The notes: generated by a model from the sequence alone, not told the origin. Positions 34,229 to 47,140 are shown, counted from the stretch's first letter. The stretch: DNA of 64,000 nt from Zhengitettix transpicula (GCA_037074705.1 CM073594.1:76075009-76139008), one strand, 5' to 3'. Numbers and translations are program-made.

Positions 34229-35191
34229 ATTTTTTTCATTTTATTCTTGTAATAGTAAGCTGTGCCACCACATGACCGTAATCACCCTGAGTATGGGCCA
34301 TTAATTTGATTTAATCAAAACGTATTTAATCTATAATTTGTCTCATTCTATATATAGTTTTTCTTTTTTTACATTTTCATTGTGGCTGATTTCATGCGTC
34401 TTTTGTAGTCATATCATTCCCTGTCACCTCAATGTCACCCAACATTTTATTAATCCATCAGCTGCATTATTTTTCACTCGAATAACGTCATATTTAAATT
34501 TTCCGTCGGACAGGTTTCCTTATATATATACATATATCGCGTGTAATATGAATGTAGTGTAGTCCGGGTGAAATATGGCGGCGAGGGTGAGTGTGGGGGA
34601 GGTCGTGACGTATATCGGAATTATCGAGGTCTCGTAGTTTTGTGTGGCGACGCCTTCGTGCGTTAAGCTCTTGTCTTTTCGGCTGAAATATGAGGTCGTG
34701 GACATTATTTATGTACCAGCAGCGACGAAGGTATGATTCCTCCACCTCCTACACACGGGAAGGGGGCGGTTGAAGAAGAAGTAGGACGACGATAATAGGG
34801 TTGCTTCCGTCGGCGTGTGAAGAGCGAAGCCATCAATCCTCTAGAAGTGTCTTCTAGGGTCACAACAATGACTCTTCCTCGTTCTATAGTCCTGTGGAGT
34901 CCTTGGCGCTATAAACTTAGCTTGTGGAAGACGCAAGAAAAGGAAAGTTTCTCTCTAGTCATCTTCAAGTTCACTTCCCATCGGTGTCAGTTACCTATTT
35001 TCCTTTTATTTTTTAAACTTTATCTTATTTAATTCGTCTATCCATCTCTCTCTTTCTGTCTCAAGTCTTTGTAGTTCTTTCACCCCATGAAGTTCATATA
35101 TCCTTTCGCGTAGAAGTTTATAGAGGTATTATTTAAAATATACTTTAATTAAAAAATGTTTACACAGGTGAAAACAATTTTCAGTCTGTAT
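34229..35191. other. No proven gene; CpG-richer patch
   Basis: Positions 34560-34830 are richer in CpG. An ATGGCGGCGAGG word at 34575 runs straight into GTGAGTG, which would suit a tiny first coding exon with a donor site. No downstream exon could be tied to it, so this remains speculative. Confidence 0.3.
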
Positions 35192-36207
35192 TGTAGCAAT
35201 AGTTAATTAGGCCATTAATTGTTTGGACATAAAATTTGAATTGTTTGATAAATCCTTTATAGCGGTCTGATCGAACAAAGCAACAATGGAGAAGCGATCT
35301 CGCTTTCTTTGTCGAAAAGTCAAAAATGGCGTATGCGCGCTCAAACTCGAGAGCACTAGGATAGTTAGTTGGTCGTTGTGGTCTTGATTGTACAGAGGTC
35401 AGACATCGTCGAGCATAGTGTAATAAATTTAGTGAATCATTGGAGAATAGAAGTGGCCGACGGTGTAAACGTTGCAGAGAACGGTCTTTATAAAATTGAG
35501 CAGAGTAAAACTTTCACCGCGATATTGCAACGTGAATATTGTAAAGTAATACCAGTTTCGTCAAAATAGAACTTTGTACAATCTTCGTGGAGGAATTGTT
35601 GAGGAATAACATTGGAAAATTATTGTGGAGCGGAGCAATCAACGAAATACAGCCAATCTTGCCAAATTTTAAAGTTAAGTGTAGAATCAGTGAAAACCAA
35701 GGCCTGATATTAAATAATTAAAGTGTGAAAAAGTGTCCGAACGAGGTAAAATTGATTGTTCCGGTACCGGTCCGACGGTCTGTAAGTAACCTTATTTTGA
35801 ATAATATTGTAAACGCAAATTAAAGGATAAAGTCAGATTTTGTTCTCTTTTAATTGTCAATCAAAGTTAATTTATTTTCTTTTTAATTTCTTTCATTCTA
35901 TCGGCATATTGTTTAGGTAAATTGTGAACTGTTTTATTAATAAGATTTTAAATCATTTTTTTGTGTTCATTATCATACCCAGTAAAGGCCCTGAGAGAAC
36001 AGATCTCAAATTTTGTTTGTAATTATCTTTTATTGCCACCAAATAAAATAAATATTTTTGTTTGTTAATTCTTAATACGTTTTTCCTTTAAATTAACCCA
36101 TTATATTTAATCATTCCGTTAAATTAATTAACCCACCATTTGTTTATTACATAAATGGCTTCCACAACGTGGGGTAAATTAATTCAAGGTACCTGTTGAT
36201 TATTACA
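35192..36207 (+). mobile_element. Solo LTR, family A, copy 5
   Basis: It begins TGTAGCAATAGTTAATTAGG and ends GTTGATTATTACA. The flanks are GTAT on both sides (35188-35191 and 36208-36211). Because this target differs from the usual ATAT and still matches on both sides, it is the best evidence that the insertion duplicates 4 bp. Donor-like GTAAGT at 35782 follows CCGGTACCGG; CCCAGTAAAGGCCCTGAG is at ~35979; the PBS-like TGGCTTCCACAACGTGGGG is at 36156-36174. Confidence 0.78.
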
Positions 36208-36529
36208 GTATATATGTATTTATTTTTAATTTCTCCTGAAAGGCAGACCATAAATGGCCGGAACAATAACAGAATGGCAACCACATACACAAGAGGAAAA
36301 ACAGATGAAGACCACCGTAAGATTTGCTCATATAAATGTCCAAACTATTATAGCAGAAACGGGATTGGAAAATGAGAAATCGAAAGTAAATAAAAGAAAG
36401 TGAGAATAAAAAGATTAAAGAAGAATGTCTTCAACACGACCTGAAAGGTTCAGAAGTATTTAAAATAAATAAATGTGAAAACCCTAGCCCTGATATGACA
36501 TTTAAAATGTCATATTCAAGAAACATCAA

Positions 36530-37215
36530 CATTTCATCCCCTAATTGGGACCTCTTCAAGTACACAATTACAATTAAATTCAGATATATTAAAATTTTAA
36601 GAAATGTTACAGAGATGATACTTTTTAATAAAATTATATGTAAATCTTATTTATACATAAATGTATTAAAAATAAATAATATTTTTACATAATTGTGTTA
36701 ATTGTTAAATGCAGCATTGGACAAATTACAGACAATATTTATGTATTGAATTAAAACGTTTCGGTACGTGTTCGTACCTTCATCATGTTTTCCCTGCGGA
36801 GAAATTATAAAAAAAAATCTTATCTTTAAGTGTCATGAATTTTCAGAAATGGTTAAACAATTATATAATACTACTGACATTTCAACCGAGAAACACTCAC
36901 CTAATTATCACTAAATTCGTGACCTTTATGATAACAAATATATAGTTTACAATTTCTTCGCAGGAAAGACCTGATGAAGGTACAAACACGTACTGAAACG
37001 TTGTTTGAATTCAATGCATAAATATTGTCTGCAATTGGTAAAAAAAACATTTTTTTGCTTTATATAAACAGACGTATAAATACAACCTGTATTAATTGTA
37101 TTACTTGTATTAAAAAATATCACGTGAGTAAGATTTCGATTTCTCAAAGCTTTTATACCACTGAATTTTATTGTAATTGTACAACCTTTAAGGTTTAAGA
37201 AAAAAATATCCTCCA
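36530..37215. mobile_element. Foldback PLE-tail-like element with two hammerhead-like cores
   Basis: The outer ~250 bp of each side are inverted copies (GACAATATTTATGTATTGAA at ~36731 against its complement near 37010-37035). The plus core at 36971-36999 is CTGATGA, hairpin, GAAAC; the minus core at 36758-36786 is ATGATGA, a perfect GGTAC/GTACC stem, GAAAC. It probably derives from inverted PLE terminal repeats. No coding sequence lies between the arms. Confidence 0.6.
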
Positions 37216-38662
37216 GGACTTCATCTGTGAATAAACGTTCACCAACAAAAAAAAAACACAGGAAACGATCCACGACCTGCAATGTAATCAGAGGGGGGGA
37301 AATACAGGTGGTTTGCAGATTTGTGTGGAGGCGAAAAAAAAGAAAATTTTGGTTTGGAATTCGAAGGAAAAATAATAAGACAGTAACTGATGAAGTAGAC
37401 GAACTGTAAAAGTATGGTAAGACAGTCTGAGTATTGAAAGATTTTCTTTTCTTGTTTGTTCGATTGGAAATTTGGAAAAACCTTGCCCGTGATTAATTAA
37501 AGCTATTCCACCCTCGTTCAGCAATGAAGAACGCAAGTCAACAAAGACTCTCAACGAAAAGTGGATAAAAATGGAGGAAGATAGAGAGACAAATATCGAG
37601 AGTCAAGTGTTCGTTGGAAAAGGAAAAATTCATAGACCGTGGTACAGTAACGTATCCCTCTATAGTGGAATGGAGAACTTGAACCGAATTCAAAAGATAC
37701 TGTTCTGAATAACTATATTTTTTGGGGGAGGAAAAAATAAATTTCCCTCCTGTGAATAGCTTCAAAGAGAAAGGCGGGTAAGATAAGCAGCAGCATCGGC
37801 GGAGTTGTTGGAGGCAGCACCAGCGAGAGGATCAATGAAAAGCAAAACGCATTTCGAAGGAGGGAAACATATATACACACACACAAGAGATTAATCACAC
37901 GGAATAATTACCAGAATGTTGCCGGTCTTGCTTGATGGCGTTGGCGTTGCTCAACATCAAACAAAATCCTCCATCCTCTTTGCACAGGTTGTGAAAATCA
38001 TGGATTAAGCTAGGTGGGGGCGGGGGTGTGGAGTTTGAGCGGGGTTGGGATTAGTTATGCAACAGCTGCAGCTCCGATAATTTCCTTTGCAAAACGTTAC
38101 AACCCTTCACAACGACATCCAGCCATTTCTCTGTCTGTTTCAAGAGAACCAAATACGAGGGTCAATTGATCCCTCAAGGTGGCCAGCCTGCGTCGTCGAC
38201 GGTCGATGACTAGGACTATATATATTTAGTATTCCTTTTTGAAATCCATCCTCGGGGTGAATCTGAATTCATTCCAGAGTGCGTAGGCCTCGGCGGGAAT
38301 ATCAGCGTCGTTCCAACCTGGTGAGCTTGATGAATGGCGGAGGGATTTGAGAGCACGCCTCCGTGAGCAACATCCAAGATATCCTTAAAGGCATCGTCCC
38401 GTCCCCCCCAAGCTTATTAATTAACTCCGGGGGCTCCTCGTCTCTATCAGGATTCCTTGAGTCCCCCTCTGTGCGTGTCTCTACTTACTAATTTTTGTAA
38501 CCAGTGATGTGTTTACGATTCTCTCACAGAAACACTGACGGACAGAGAGAAACCGGAACCCAGAGAAGCTACAAGTTTTAATCCCTGAAGCGGTTTAAAC
38601 CTGCCATACACACACACAAAGACAGAGGGGTCGCAGTCTCAGACACAAGTATATGTGTATAT
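37216..38662. other. No gene proven; GC-richer unique-looking DNA
   Basis: Positions 37910-38460 are GC-richer and free of recognised repeats. The inverted word GGCAACATTCTG followed by GTAATTATTCC would fit a minus-strand splice donor near 37910. This could be a host untranslated exon or regulatory DNA, but nothing confirms it. A (CA)n tract lies at 38609-38620. Confidence 0.35.
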
Positions 38663-39156
38663 TGTAACATATAAACGGGTGTGCACGTTAATGGATGAGT
38701 AATTCGGATATATCGTTAAGTATTCTGTATATTGTTTAGTTCTCCATTGTCAGCTAGACTCGACAATCGGGGCTGGCGCGCGAGTAGTATTGTTTGTGTT
38801 TGTTAATTTAGTCCGAATTTCGGCTCCTCAGCAATCGGGTGGTCGCTGAGACGCGTAAATCTCAACACGTGCTCGCTCAGTGCGAGGTACGCAGAGCGTA
38901 AAAGTGTTCAGTACAGAAACGGTACTTTAAAGCCACATGTCGTATAGGTCTAAACCACGCCTGGGTAATTTGTTTCATGTCTCGATTAATAAATAATTAA
39001 AAACATCAAAGTTTGACTTAATAAAAGATCCTGGCGGTCAATAACTGACTAATTTTAGGATTCGTGGACTCAGAAATTATTACGGAAATAAAGAGTCGGC
39101 ATAGTATCGTCACAAAATGCTTAAAAACTGATTGAGAAAGCGAACCGATTGCTACA
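38663..39156 (+). mobile_element. Possible short solo LTR of another family
   Basis: The segment begins TGTAACATATAAACGGG after ATAT and ends ATTGCTACA. It contains CpG-rich boxes (CAGCAATCGGGTGGTCGCTG) and an AATAAATAATTAAA polyadenylation-like stretch at ~38989. There is no second copy in the window and the flanks (ATAT/ACGT) do not match, so this is tentative. Confidence 0.3.
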
Positions 39157-39357
39157 ACGTATTTATTTGATCAAGAAAACATCGGGTAGGTTCATTTTAC
39201 AACAAAAGAAGAATTTAAGAGGGAGTTCCTCAAAATTTAGCAGGAAGTCAGAGACAAAGTCCCTGAGTTTTATTCTGTTGGTACCACTGAATTCAATCGC
39301 CCACCATACCAAATTTCATTCTACTATAGACCATGATTTAGAGAGACGGTTATCCGC

Positions 39358-39935
39358 TTTGGTGGCTCTCCCCTTTAATAGAATAGGAAGGGATGGAAAA
39401 GGACGGATGGTGAAGGGTAGAACAAGGTCCCCCGGGCTGTACTTTTTAATGATCCAACCACGCGGCATTTGCCCAAATGTGATGCAGGGAAAACCTTAGG
39501 GAAACATGTAAGTACGATTTCAATTAAGTTCAGTTATTTAACAATTTTAAGAAAATAAAATCTTACACAAATGATAATTTTTAATACAATTATGTAAAAC
39601 AAGTATCCGGTCCACAAACAAATGAAACACAGGGAATGGTCCACGAACTGGCGAGATTTAATAAGAGCGGAAAATAAAGACGGTTGGAGATTTGGTCGGG
39701 CATTTTGTACTTGCTGGATCTTCTGTAGGGACGGACACAGCATTCCAAACTCAATGCCTCAACTGGATTTGGAGGGCAGCTGGCCGACTGGTCCAATGGT
39801 ATCAAGCATGAGATCTTACCGAATTTCCCCTAAGTCTGCGACCCCGGAACACTTACCCCTCAAGTCACGGCTTATACGAATCTTATTTGAAAATCCCTGC
39901 CTTAAAGTCGCGTCCCGTAGGGGAAGTTACCGCAT
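39358..39935 (-). mobile_element. Diverged SINE-like copy split by a foldback-related fragment
   Basis: Positions 39358-39510 and ~39690-39935 align with successive parts of the SINE-like family (CTCCCCTTTAATAG start; GCTGGCCGACTGGTCCAAT later). The ~180 bp between them instead resembles an arm of the foldback at 36.5-37.3 kb (CACAGGGAATGGTCCACGA against CACAGGAAACGATCCACGA). This copy is older than the others. Confidence 0.55.
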
Positions 39936-40435
39936 CCGGAACTAGAGTAGAGTAGCTGGCATACTATAATAGTTATATTCCTATAGACAATGGGGCTCCC
40001 GGTAACATATTAACCAGCCATCTTAACAAACTTCAAGTGGTAGAAACCGTCAGAGTACCAAGTGTATATATATCGTCTTGTGGGATTTTTTGGTGAGTTG
40101 CTCATAATATTTATAATTTTTGGTCCTTCAGATGATTACTTCCGAGAAAAATCTCCTTTAATTCCCCTGCTTGACAGCGACAACAAGTTTTATCTGAATA
40201 AATAAACACCTTGTTTATTGGTCAACTGGGTTGCTTTCATCATATTATACAGCGAAGCTTTCTTCAGTTCTCCAGTTCCAGAGACTATGTTGTAGATTGT
40301 TGACGTGTTTCCTCCATTCTTAATCAATAAAGAATTTTTCATTTTCCCCTTGAAATCAAAAACATGAACCTTTCCAGATTTCTACTTTCCTTATCACAGT
40401 TTATCCAACTTTCTTCTTTTCTGATTGAGTTATAT
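39936..40435. other. No gene seen
   Basis: AT-rich DNA with no recognised element ends. Confidence 0.5.
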
Positions 40436-41565
40436 TGTAATACCAATTAAACAAGCTATTAATTGTTTTTAATAATTGAATTGTTAGCGGTACGAATGCG
40501 TAAAGGCGACAATCAAGGCAGGTTTTTCCTTTGTTTAACAATGGAAACTGGAAAACCGCGTGCTCGGAGAACAGCAGTCTGCACGGAGATACGAGACAGA
40601 ACGGTTCACATAAGGTAATAACACAGTAAAGTTTGTTAACCAACAGGCATGAATAGTGTTATCCATGAGGTCCAACGGCGAGGTATGATAGTTTATACAA
40701 AACGCAAGTAAGCAGTTTGGCGGAGAGACATAAAATCGCAATATGGAAGCAGTAGTTTTTGCTGCCCAAATTGAACTAATTGTCGCATCGAGAGACTTTA
40801 AGGAAACCTACATCCGGCAACCGGCTGAGGGTGGACTAATCCAGATTCCCGGATAGCAGAGACACGAGCAGAGACCACGTGTATTAAAATTCTAAAGTGT
40901 AGAATCAGTGAGTAATGAATGGCCTGTTTTAGTGAGTGTTAAATTCAAGAAGAATCCAAACTGGTACCAGAAGTACTGTCGTGAGTACAAGACAATTATT
41001 AATCAATTGTAAACGAAAATTAAAGAGTATAGTCAGATTTCGTTCGCGTTTTTCTTTTCATTCGTTTGCTTTTGTTTCTAGTATTTTAATTTTGTATTCC
41101 TTTAACTTCAATGAATTTAATTGTTAATGTTTTAATTGGAGTGTTCTTATTATCATACCCAGTTATGACCCTGAGATATAGAGATTCGACGTATTTGATT
41201 GTAATGATATAAGAACTGTATTTTCATAAAATGCCACGAATTATTAAATGAAAAATTAAAGTATTTGTTGTTAACTGGATGAAATTTGGCGTGAAAAATA
41301 GATCTTATACAATGTAAATTTATCAACAATAACAATTTTTTTAATTTAAATCTTAAATTAATTTTGTTAATTATTTCAATGATTTAATACCACCTTTTTA
41401 ATCATTATATATTTGACGTCTTCAACGTGTGGCTATCTATCATTCAAATTTTAATTAATTTTTTTGTGTTAAATAACTCATTTAATGTACCCTACTAAGG
41501 TGTTTATTACATTTATGGCTTCACCAACGTGGGGCAAATTAAGAACCATCTTGTTGTTTATTACA
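40436..41565 (+). mobile_element. Solo LTR, family A, copy 6
   Basis: It begins TGTAATACCAATTAAACAAG and ends TGTTTATTACA. The left flank is ATAT and the right flank ATAA, so the target duplication is imperfect. CTGGTACCAG leads to a donor-like GTGAGTAC (GT at 40981); CCCAGTTATGACCCTGAG follows at ~41157. Near the right end are two PBS-like motifs: 41516-41535 (TGGCTTCACCAACGTGGGGC) and an older one at ~41415-41435. Confidence 0.7.
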
Positions 41566-41637
41566 ATAAATATATATATATATATATATTATCTTCACGA
41601 ATGTTTATCATTTTTACACAAGTAAACCACTCTATAT

Positions 41638-42525
41638 TGTTTACAAATGTATAATCAAATGTTTTAGATAAATTGACTGTTTAATTATTGGCGGCGTAAC
41701 TGTGAGGCCAGAGAATTGTAAAGAACAGCATTGTTTGGCGCGGGAATGCAGTGACTATAATGGTTGCTACGGTGTCAAAAAACGTATATAAGACGCTCGT
41801 AATTTTAACAGTAAATCCAGTTAGTCAGAGAGCAGTGAGTGTACGTTAGGAAGGCAGAGCAGATTGTAGTAAAAAAACTCAGTTATTCAGAGAGCAGTAT
41901 CTGTGTCAGTCACGTGTGTTCCTGGAGCATGGCTAGAGTCTGTGGTGGTCGATTTCAGCAAAGTATGGGCTAAATATCATAATTTTTTCTATTAAAGATT
42001 TTCCACAGCAAACTAAGTGTGACAATAAGTATGAAAGAAAAGTATAAAGGCGTCCAAAGTGTTGTAAAGTGAGACGATAATAAAATTAGTGCTATGTCCT
42101 GTCCATGAAATTAGTGAACTATAAAAATTAAATAATAGCGACTGCACAAACCAGAGAAACTCTAAAGTATGTGAAAAAAATACTTGCTTCTGGAAACCTT
42201 TACGTAAATATCGTTTACCGGCAGATTTCTAAAACTTTGCAAAATTTATATAAATTTTCAATTTTTTATAGATTTTGTTGATGATATAAAATAATTTAAA
42301 TTCATTTTTTTCTTTTGTAACTTGGTGAATATTGCAAATCGCTGTATTTATTAGAGGCCCTATAAGCGGCCCTGAAATGTAGATTTTCATGAAAGCTGAG
42401 CCTTAAAAATATAAAATTTAAATAGAACGAAAATTAAATTTGTCAGGAAAGTAATCTGTGTTATCTTTTTATAAAAAAAATAGTTTAATTTCAATTTCCT
42501 TCCGTAATTATTTAATTAGAAGTTT
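41638..42525 (+). mobile_element. Solo LTR, family B-related, copy 4
   Basis: It starts TGTTTACAAATG after ATAT and matches LTR-B by block order (GGCGTAACTGTGAGGCCAG, then GGCGCGGGAATGCAGTGA), with GAGGCCCTATAAGCGGCCC at ~42354. It has a TATA-like GTATATAAG at ~41785 followed by a duplicated TCAGAGAGCAGT word, a plausible LTR core promoter. The right end, in a TA tract, is approximate. Confidence 0.55.
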
Positions 42526-44159
42526 ATATATATATATATATATATATATCTTTCTGCATGACAAATAATACGATTGCAAAGATAATCTCTTTTTTAACGC
42601 TTACAGATTTATTATTAATCTCGTCGTAAATTTTTTATCGCCTATCGGCAAGGAAAAAAGGAGAAAAATAAGAAAACGGGAAATAATTGCCTAAAGTAAT
42701 GGAAATAAGACTCTCAGAGAGAGAATTGGGAAAATATGAATGATTAAAAATGAAAGGCTGTGCATTTTCATTTCTCCGCCATCTTGTTTTAAATTGGCTC
42801 CTTCTTCTTTTGAGGATTCTCAGAGGAAAGTTATTTGACACTTTCCCCGTTTTAACCCCCCACGTGAAAAATTAATTTCTCTCCAGCGAAGAATTCTTAT
42901 AATATTATTATTCTCACTCAGACTTCGCTTTGGCATTTTTAGTCCTTTTGATTGGATATTAATGTGACACCTCGACGGCTGCTTTCTCACCCCCCCCCCC
43001 CGAACCCCTACCTCACCTCTTGACAGCTCCTTTTGCAGCTCCGTCCCTCATATTCTTACCGGTATTTTAATAAAATATTCAAAGAGACTATGAACGCAGA
43101 AATATTTCCCACCTTTCTCCAGTCCTTATTTAAGTTGAATACGTCCACTTTAAATATAAGAGGTTCTTTTTCATTCCGTCAGTCTCCTTTTTTCTCCACC
43201 GCCCATTTTTCTTCTTTAGCACTCTGCTCACTTCAGTTAAATGTCACTTAGAAGCGTTCCCGTTTAACTTTATAACACCCGCAAAGAGAATAAAGAAATA
43301 TTACTTTTTGTAATTAAAGTAGATTTCCAAAATAACTGTAGTCTTTTCCCGTGGAACCTTAATTTTTTAAATCGAAAATCATTTAGACTCTCCAGTGACC
43401 TGTAATTTTTTTAAAAAATATTGTGACCCTCAAACGCAAAGGATTTATTTCTACAATATTCACGTTTATTTGGTGTCACTTTAAAAATTCGAAGTCAGGT
43501 GTATTTTAAAATGACGTGTGTTTCTTTTAGTATAATTCTAAAAAATATGACGCTAAAATCCTACTTGAGTATTTAGAATGAAGGGAGGGAACGTATGGCA
43601 GGATGATATCGCTAAAAAGCAGCCTTTCTTCGGCTCTGTATAACAACATAAATTACGGTATCGTGCAAAAGTGAAGAAACAGCCACACTTTTTGATACTT
43701 GAAACGTAAAGTTTAAATTAAATAATCCGATTCCAATCGATTTACATGTAAGATTTACTTTTTATAACAAATAAAAACTGGAAACTTAACTAACTTCTAT
43801 CAAATAAAAATATAATTAATGTAAAATGGTAATAAAGTCCGAACATTTAAATATTAAAATTTACAATGAAGTTTCTTCCCTTTGCTTAAGGAACTTATTC
43901 AGTCTAAAAATTGTATCTAAAAACTAATAAATAAATATAAGAAAAATGGTTACTTACATAATTAAAGAAACAATTGAAATATGATGTGAATATAATTAAA
44001 ATAATTTTACAGAAAAAAATTAAAACATCAATCCAACAACTTCCAAGGCCCCAAAATAAGAGAACACTTCACGAAACTGTCATTATTGTAACTGATTATT
44101 AAACACAATAATTAAACTTTCCAAAGTGCAAGAATATGAATTTTAAATCACAAATATAT
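42526..44159. other. No gene seen; C homopolymer
   Basis: A run of 12 C lies at 42990-43001. Positions 43950-44040 match the first ~85 bases of the window. No coding motif was recognised. Confidence 0.45.
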
Positions 44160-44262
44160 GTTTTTACAGATTCTTGTATTTATAAAATCAGTTATAAAAT
44201 AATGGACTGTAAAGCGTGCTATATCGGTCGGGCAAAACGATTGCTTCAAACCAGAATTAAAT
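44160..44262 (+). pseudogene. Penelope-like GIY-YIG fragment
   Basis: The frame reads SCIYKISYKIMDCKACYIG, then RAKRLLQTRIK, matching the start of a PLE GIY-YIG domain (xxIYKIxCxxCxxxYIGxxKRxLxxRI). Only about 34 codons are preserved before the similarity fades into AT-rich sequence. No reverse transcriptase is seen upstream. Confidence 0.65.
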
Positions 44263-44599
44263 ATTTTTTTTATATAATTTAAAATTTCAGATACATAATA
44301 TGTTGTATCCCGACACGTTTCCATGAATAATCATAAAAATTTCGTTAAAATTAAAAATTTTAGATCGTCAAACTATATTACTATCATCCCTTTTTGAGTG
44401 AAATGCTGCATGTTGAGTCTAATTTAAATGTAATTAATGTGAAAACTCACATTAAATTTGAAATTCTACTTATGATTCCTTTTCACTATGATTTAAAATT
44501 ATGTGTATATGATATTTAATTCCTGTGTTCAAAAGTACTCAGTTGGAACAATGTAAGTTTTGTTTTAACATTGTTCTTTCATTTCGGGTGCCATAAAAG

Positions 44600-44903
44600 T
44601 TGATAGATGAAATCTAAAAATTGTTTCCTGTTAAATTGCTTTAATTTTAATTCACGTCATATTTCATTTGTTTCTATAATTTTGAACCGTGTTATAATAA
44701 ATTTATTCATTTGTTTGGCATTAATGAATTTATCGTCATTTTTCGTGACATTCTTTCATTTAAAGTTAAAATAATTTAAATTGGCACCTTAACGTGTGGG
44801 TAATCATATTTTAATTTAATTAATTTTGTAAATATCACAAATTGGCCTCCTCAACGTGGAGCATAGTTTGATTTTGTGTATTTAATTGTATTTTAATAGT
44901 TGA

Positions 44904-44905
<2 letters not shown>
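44600..44905 (+). mobile_element. LTR-A 3' half, fragment
   Basis: Two degenerate PBS-like motifs (TTGGCACCTTAACGTGTGGG near 44779 and TTGGCCTCCTCAACGTGGAGC near 44843, about 64 bp apart) sit upstream of a TA tract, as in LTR-A ends. The 5' half is missing. Confidence 0.45.

Positions 44906-44911
<6 letters not shown>

Positions 44912-44949
<38 letters not shown>
44912..44949. repeat. (TA)n tract
   Basis: A CATA then TA tract lies directly before an LTR-A. Confidence 0.9.
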
Positions 44950-44952
<3 letters not shown>

Positions 44953-46027
44953 AATACAAATTAAAGAGGCCATTAATTGTTTTAATCAAATTGGATTGTT
45001 ATCGGCGAACATATATATCAAAAGAAACAATGTAAGGTCGAGTCATTGTTAGCGAACGCACGCCGAAAGTTCCAACCCAAACGCCAGTCGCGGACAGAAA
45101 TTCATTGAGTAAGAGTCGCGGACAGAAATTCATTGAGGAAAGAGTCTGCGGCGAGAGGCGAAACAGATCAGCCACACGGGAACTGAAATCGTAAAATGTG
45201 GATGCTGATTAAAAAGCATGAATAGCGTAACCCAAGAAGTCTAACTGCGAGATCTATTAGTTAGCATAAAACGAGAGTAAACAGTTTTGACGGAGAGACA
45301 CAAATAATAATCGAAAAGTTGGAAGCAAAAGGTTTTGCTTCACACAGACTGAACTAAATTTCACGTAGAGGCATCAAAGAAACCTATGTACGAGGGCTGA
45401 CTGAGGGGTGGCTCATCCAAAGTTCCAGGTGGCCGAGAAAGAGAACATCGACAATATTAAAATTTTAATGTGTAGAATCAGTGAATAATGGCCTTTTTAG
45501 TGAGTGTTGTCCTCAACCTCCAAGAATCAGATCTAGTACCAGAAAGACATTCGTGAGTACAAAACAATTCTTTAAAATCTGTAAACGAGGATTAAAGGTA
45601 GAAGTCAGATTTCGTTCGTTTTTATTTTCATTTAGTTTCTTTCATGTCGTTTATTTTCACATTGTATTAAGTTAGCTTCAATGAGTTTGAATTGTTAATG
45701 TTAGTTTATTAAATTGGATTGTTCTGAATATAAAACCCAGTAAAGACCCTGAGATAAAGAGAATTTCGACGTATTTGATTGTCAAATATAAAGTTGTATT
45801 TTTCCTAGAACGCCACGAATTGAAAAATTGAAATAAAATATTCGTTTGTTAACATGATGAAATTTGGCGTATAAATTAGGGATTACCATTTGTACTTTCA
45901 AATAATAAATTTTTAAATCTTAATAATTTTGCTAATTTAATTCATTTACAACCTGTTAATTATTAAATAAATTGGCTTCCACAAAGTGGGGCTAATTTAA
46001 ATTATTTACCACCTGTTAATTATTAGA
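44950..46027 (+). mobile_element. Solo LTR, family A, copy 7
   Basis: It begins TGTAATACAAATTAAAGAGG; the end is slightly mutated (TTAATTATTAGA), with ATAT on both sides. CTAGTACCAG leads to a donor-like GTGAGTAC (GT at 45553); CCCAGTAAAGACCCTGAG is at ~45737; the PBS-like TGGCTTCCACAAAGTGGGGC is at 45973-45992. An internal tandem duplication of CGCGGACAGAAATTCATTGA occurs at 45087-45140. Confidence 0.7.
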
Positions 46028-47140
46028 ATATACATAATTATATATATAACATGAAGAATGTCATAAAAATTTATAATTTTCGTAGCCTGTGTTTCTAAGA
46101 TGAGTGACAATATGGCGAGACGATAGGATTATTGGAGGGTAAATAAAAGGGTGGAGAGTTAAAAATAAACGCCTACTTGATATTTATAAATTGTCAGCAA
46201 CACAAACCCGCCCAAAAAAAGTGTTTCTAACGTTATTGCCTGTATGAATTCTGTCTTCCTGTATCTACCTCTTGTGAGAGTTCCAGGTTTCCATAGTCAG
46301 TGAGTTAGAAAGGGATGCAGAGGGGATTCGGACGGATAGGTGGTTGGCGACTGAGAGGAAAGGGGACGGGGGATTGGAAGGGAAACAGATTCGAAACTCG
46401 TGTCGCAAATTCCGAAACCGCCGACTCAATCCCGAAGACTAAACGAGACCAGACCAAAACCCAGAAACCGCAACAACAAGTGAGTTGGTTGGAAACTTTG
46501 CTAGGGGCAATAACTCGCAGGAATTCCAGTCGTCTTTGGAGAGCTCGCGGCTGGAATTATTATTCGTCCTCCAGACGGAAACTCCTCCCGGTTATTGTGG
46601 CCGTGGAATCCGTTCTCTTCTCTACTCTGTGCTTCGACGTCTAATTGTGACGTAACAATTAGCCTCCGTCCGGGGAGAATTTCACGTTACCAACTGTTAC
46701 GAAAGTCCTAAGACATTCAACACTTCTCTCAAACCCGATACTATAACAACTCCACCACTGAGCACAGGTATCATCTAATAAACACGAGAAATCCACCATA
46801 AGTAAGCGATATTAAAACAATTATCCACAATTCTTTAAGTGTCACGGCTTTCAGAATATTCGTTTCAAAATCCGCACAGAAAAATGTTAAATAGAAATGA
46901 AAATTATATAAGAGATAAAACGTCCACTTTAAAAGTTTACTAATTAGATGAATATAAAGCCCAGAAGCAAATGCATGTTTATTGGCTATTTATTTATCGA
47001 ATTAAATACACATTTCATCGCGTATTATGAAGTATATGAACGTCACGAATTTTCTGTTACTAAATAAATGAACATCACACCCAACATGTCAGTAAAACTT
47101 AAATTAATTAATTAAAATAAAAAAATTATTTAAATACGAC
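46028..47140. other. No gene proven; GC-richer patch
   Basis: Positions 46250-46700 are GC-richer with an open plus-strand frame of 109 codons (46315-46644) that has no recognisable domain and biased composition. CAACAACAAGTGAGTTGG at 46471-46488 looks like a splice donor. This could be a host 5' exon; evidence is weak. Confidence 0.3.

Noticed and set aside
40436..46027. Full-length element between the two plus-strand LTR-A copies
   Set aside because: The 3.4 kb between them has no gag, protease, RT or integrase motifs; it contains an LTR-B and a PLE fragment.
46315..46644. 109-codon plus-strand open frame as a gene
   Set aside because: No recognisable domain, arginine/serine-rich composition typical of translated GC-rich non-coding DNA.
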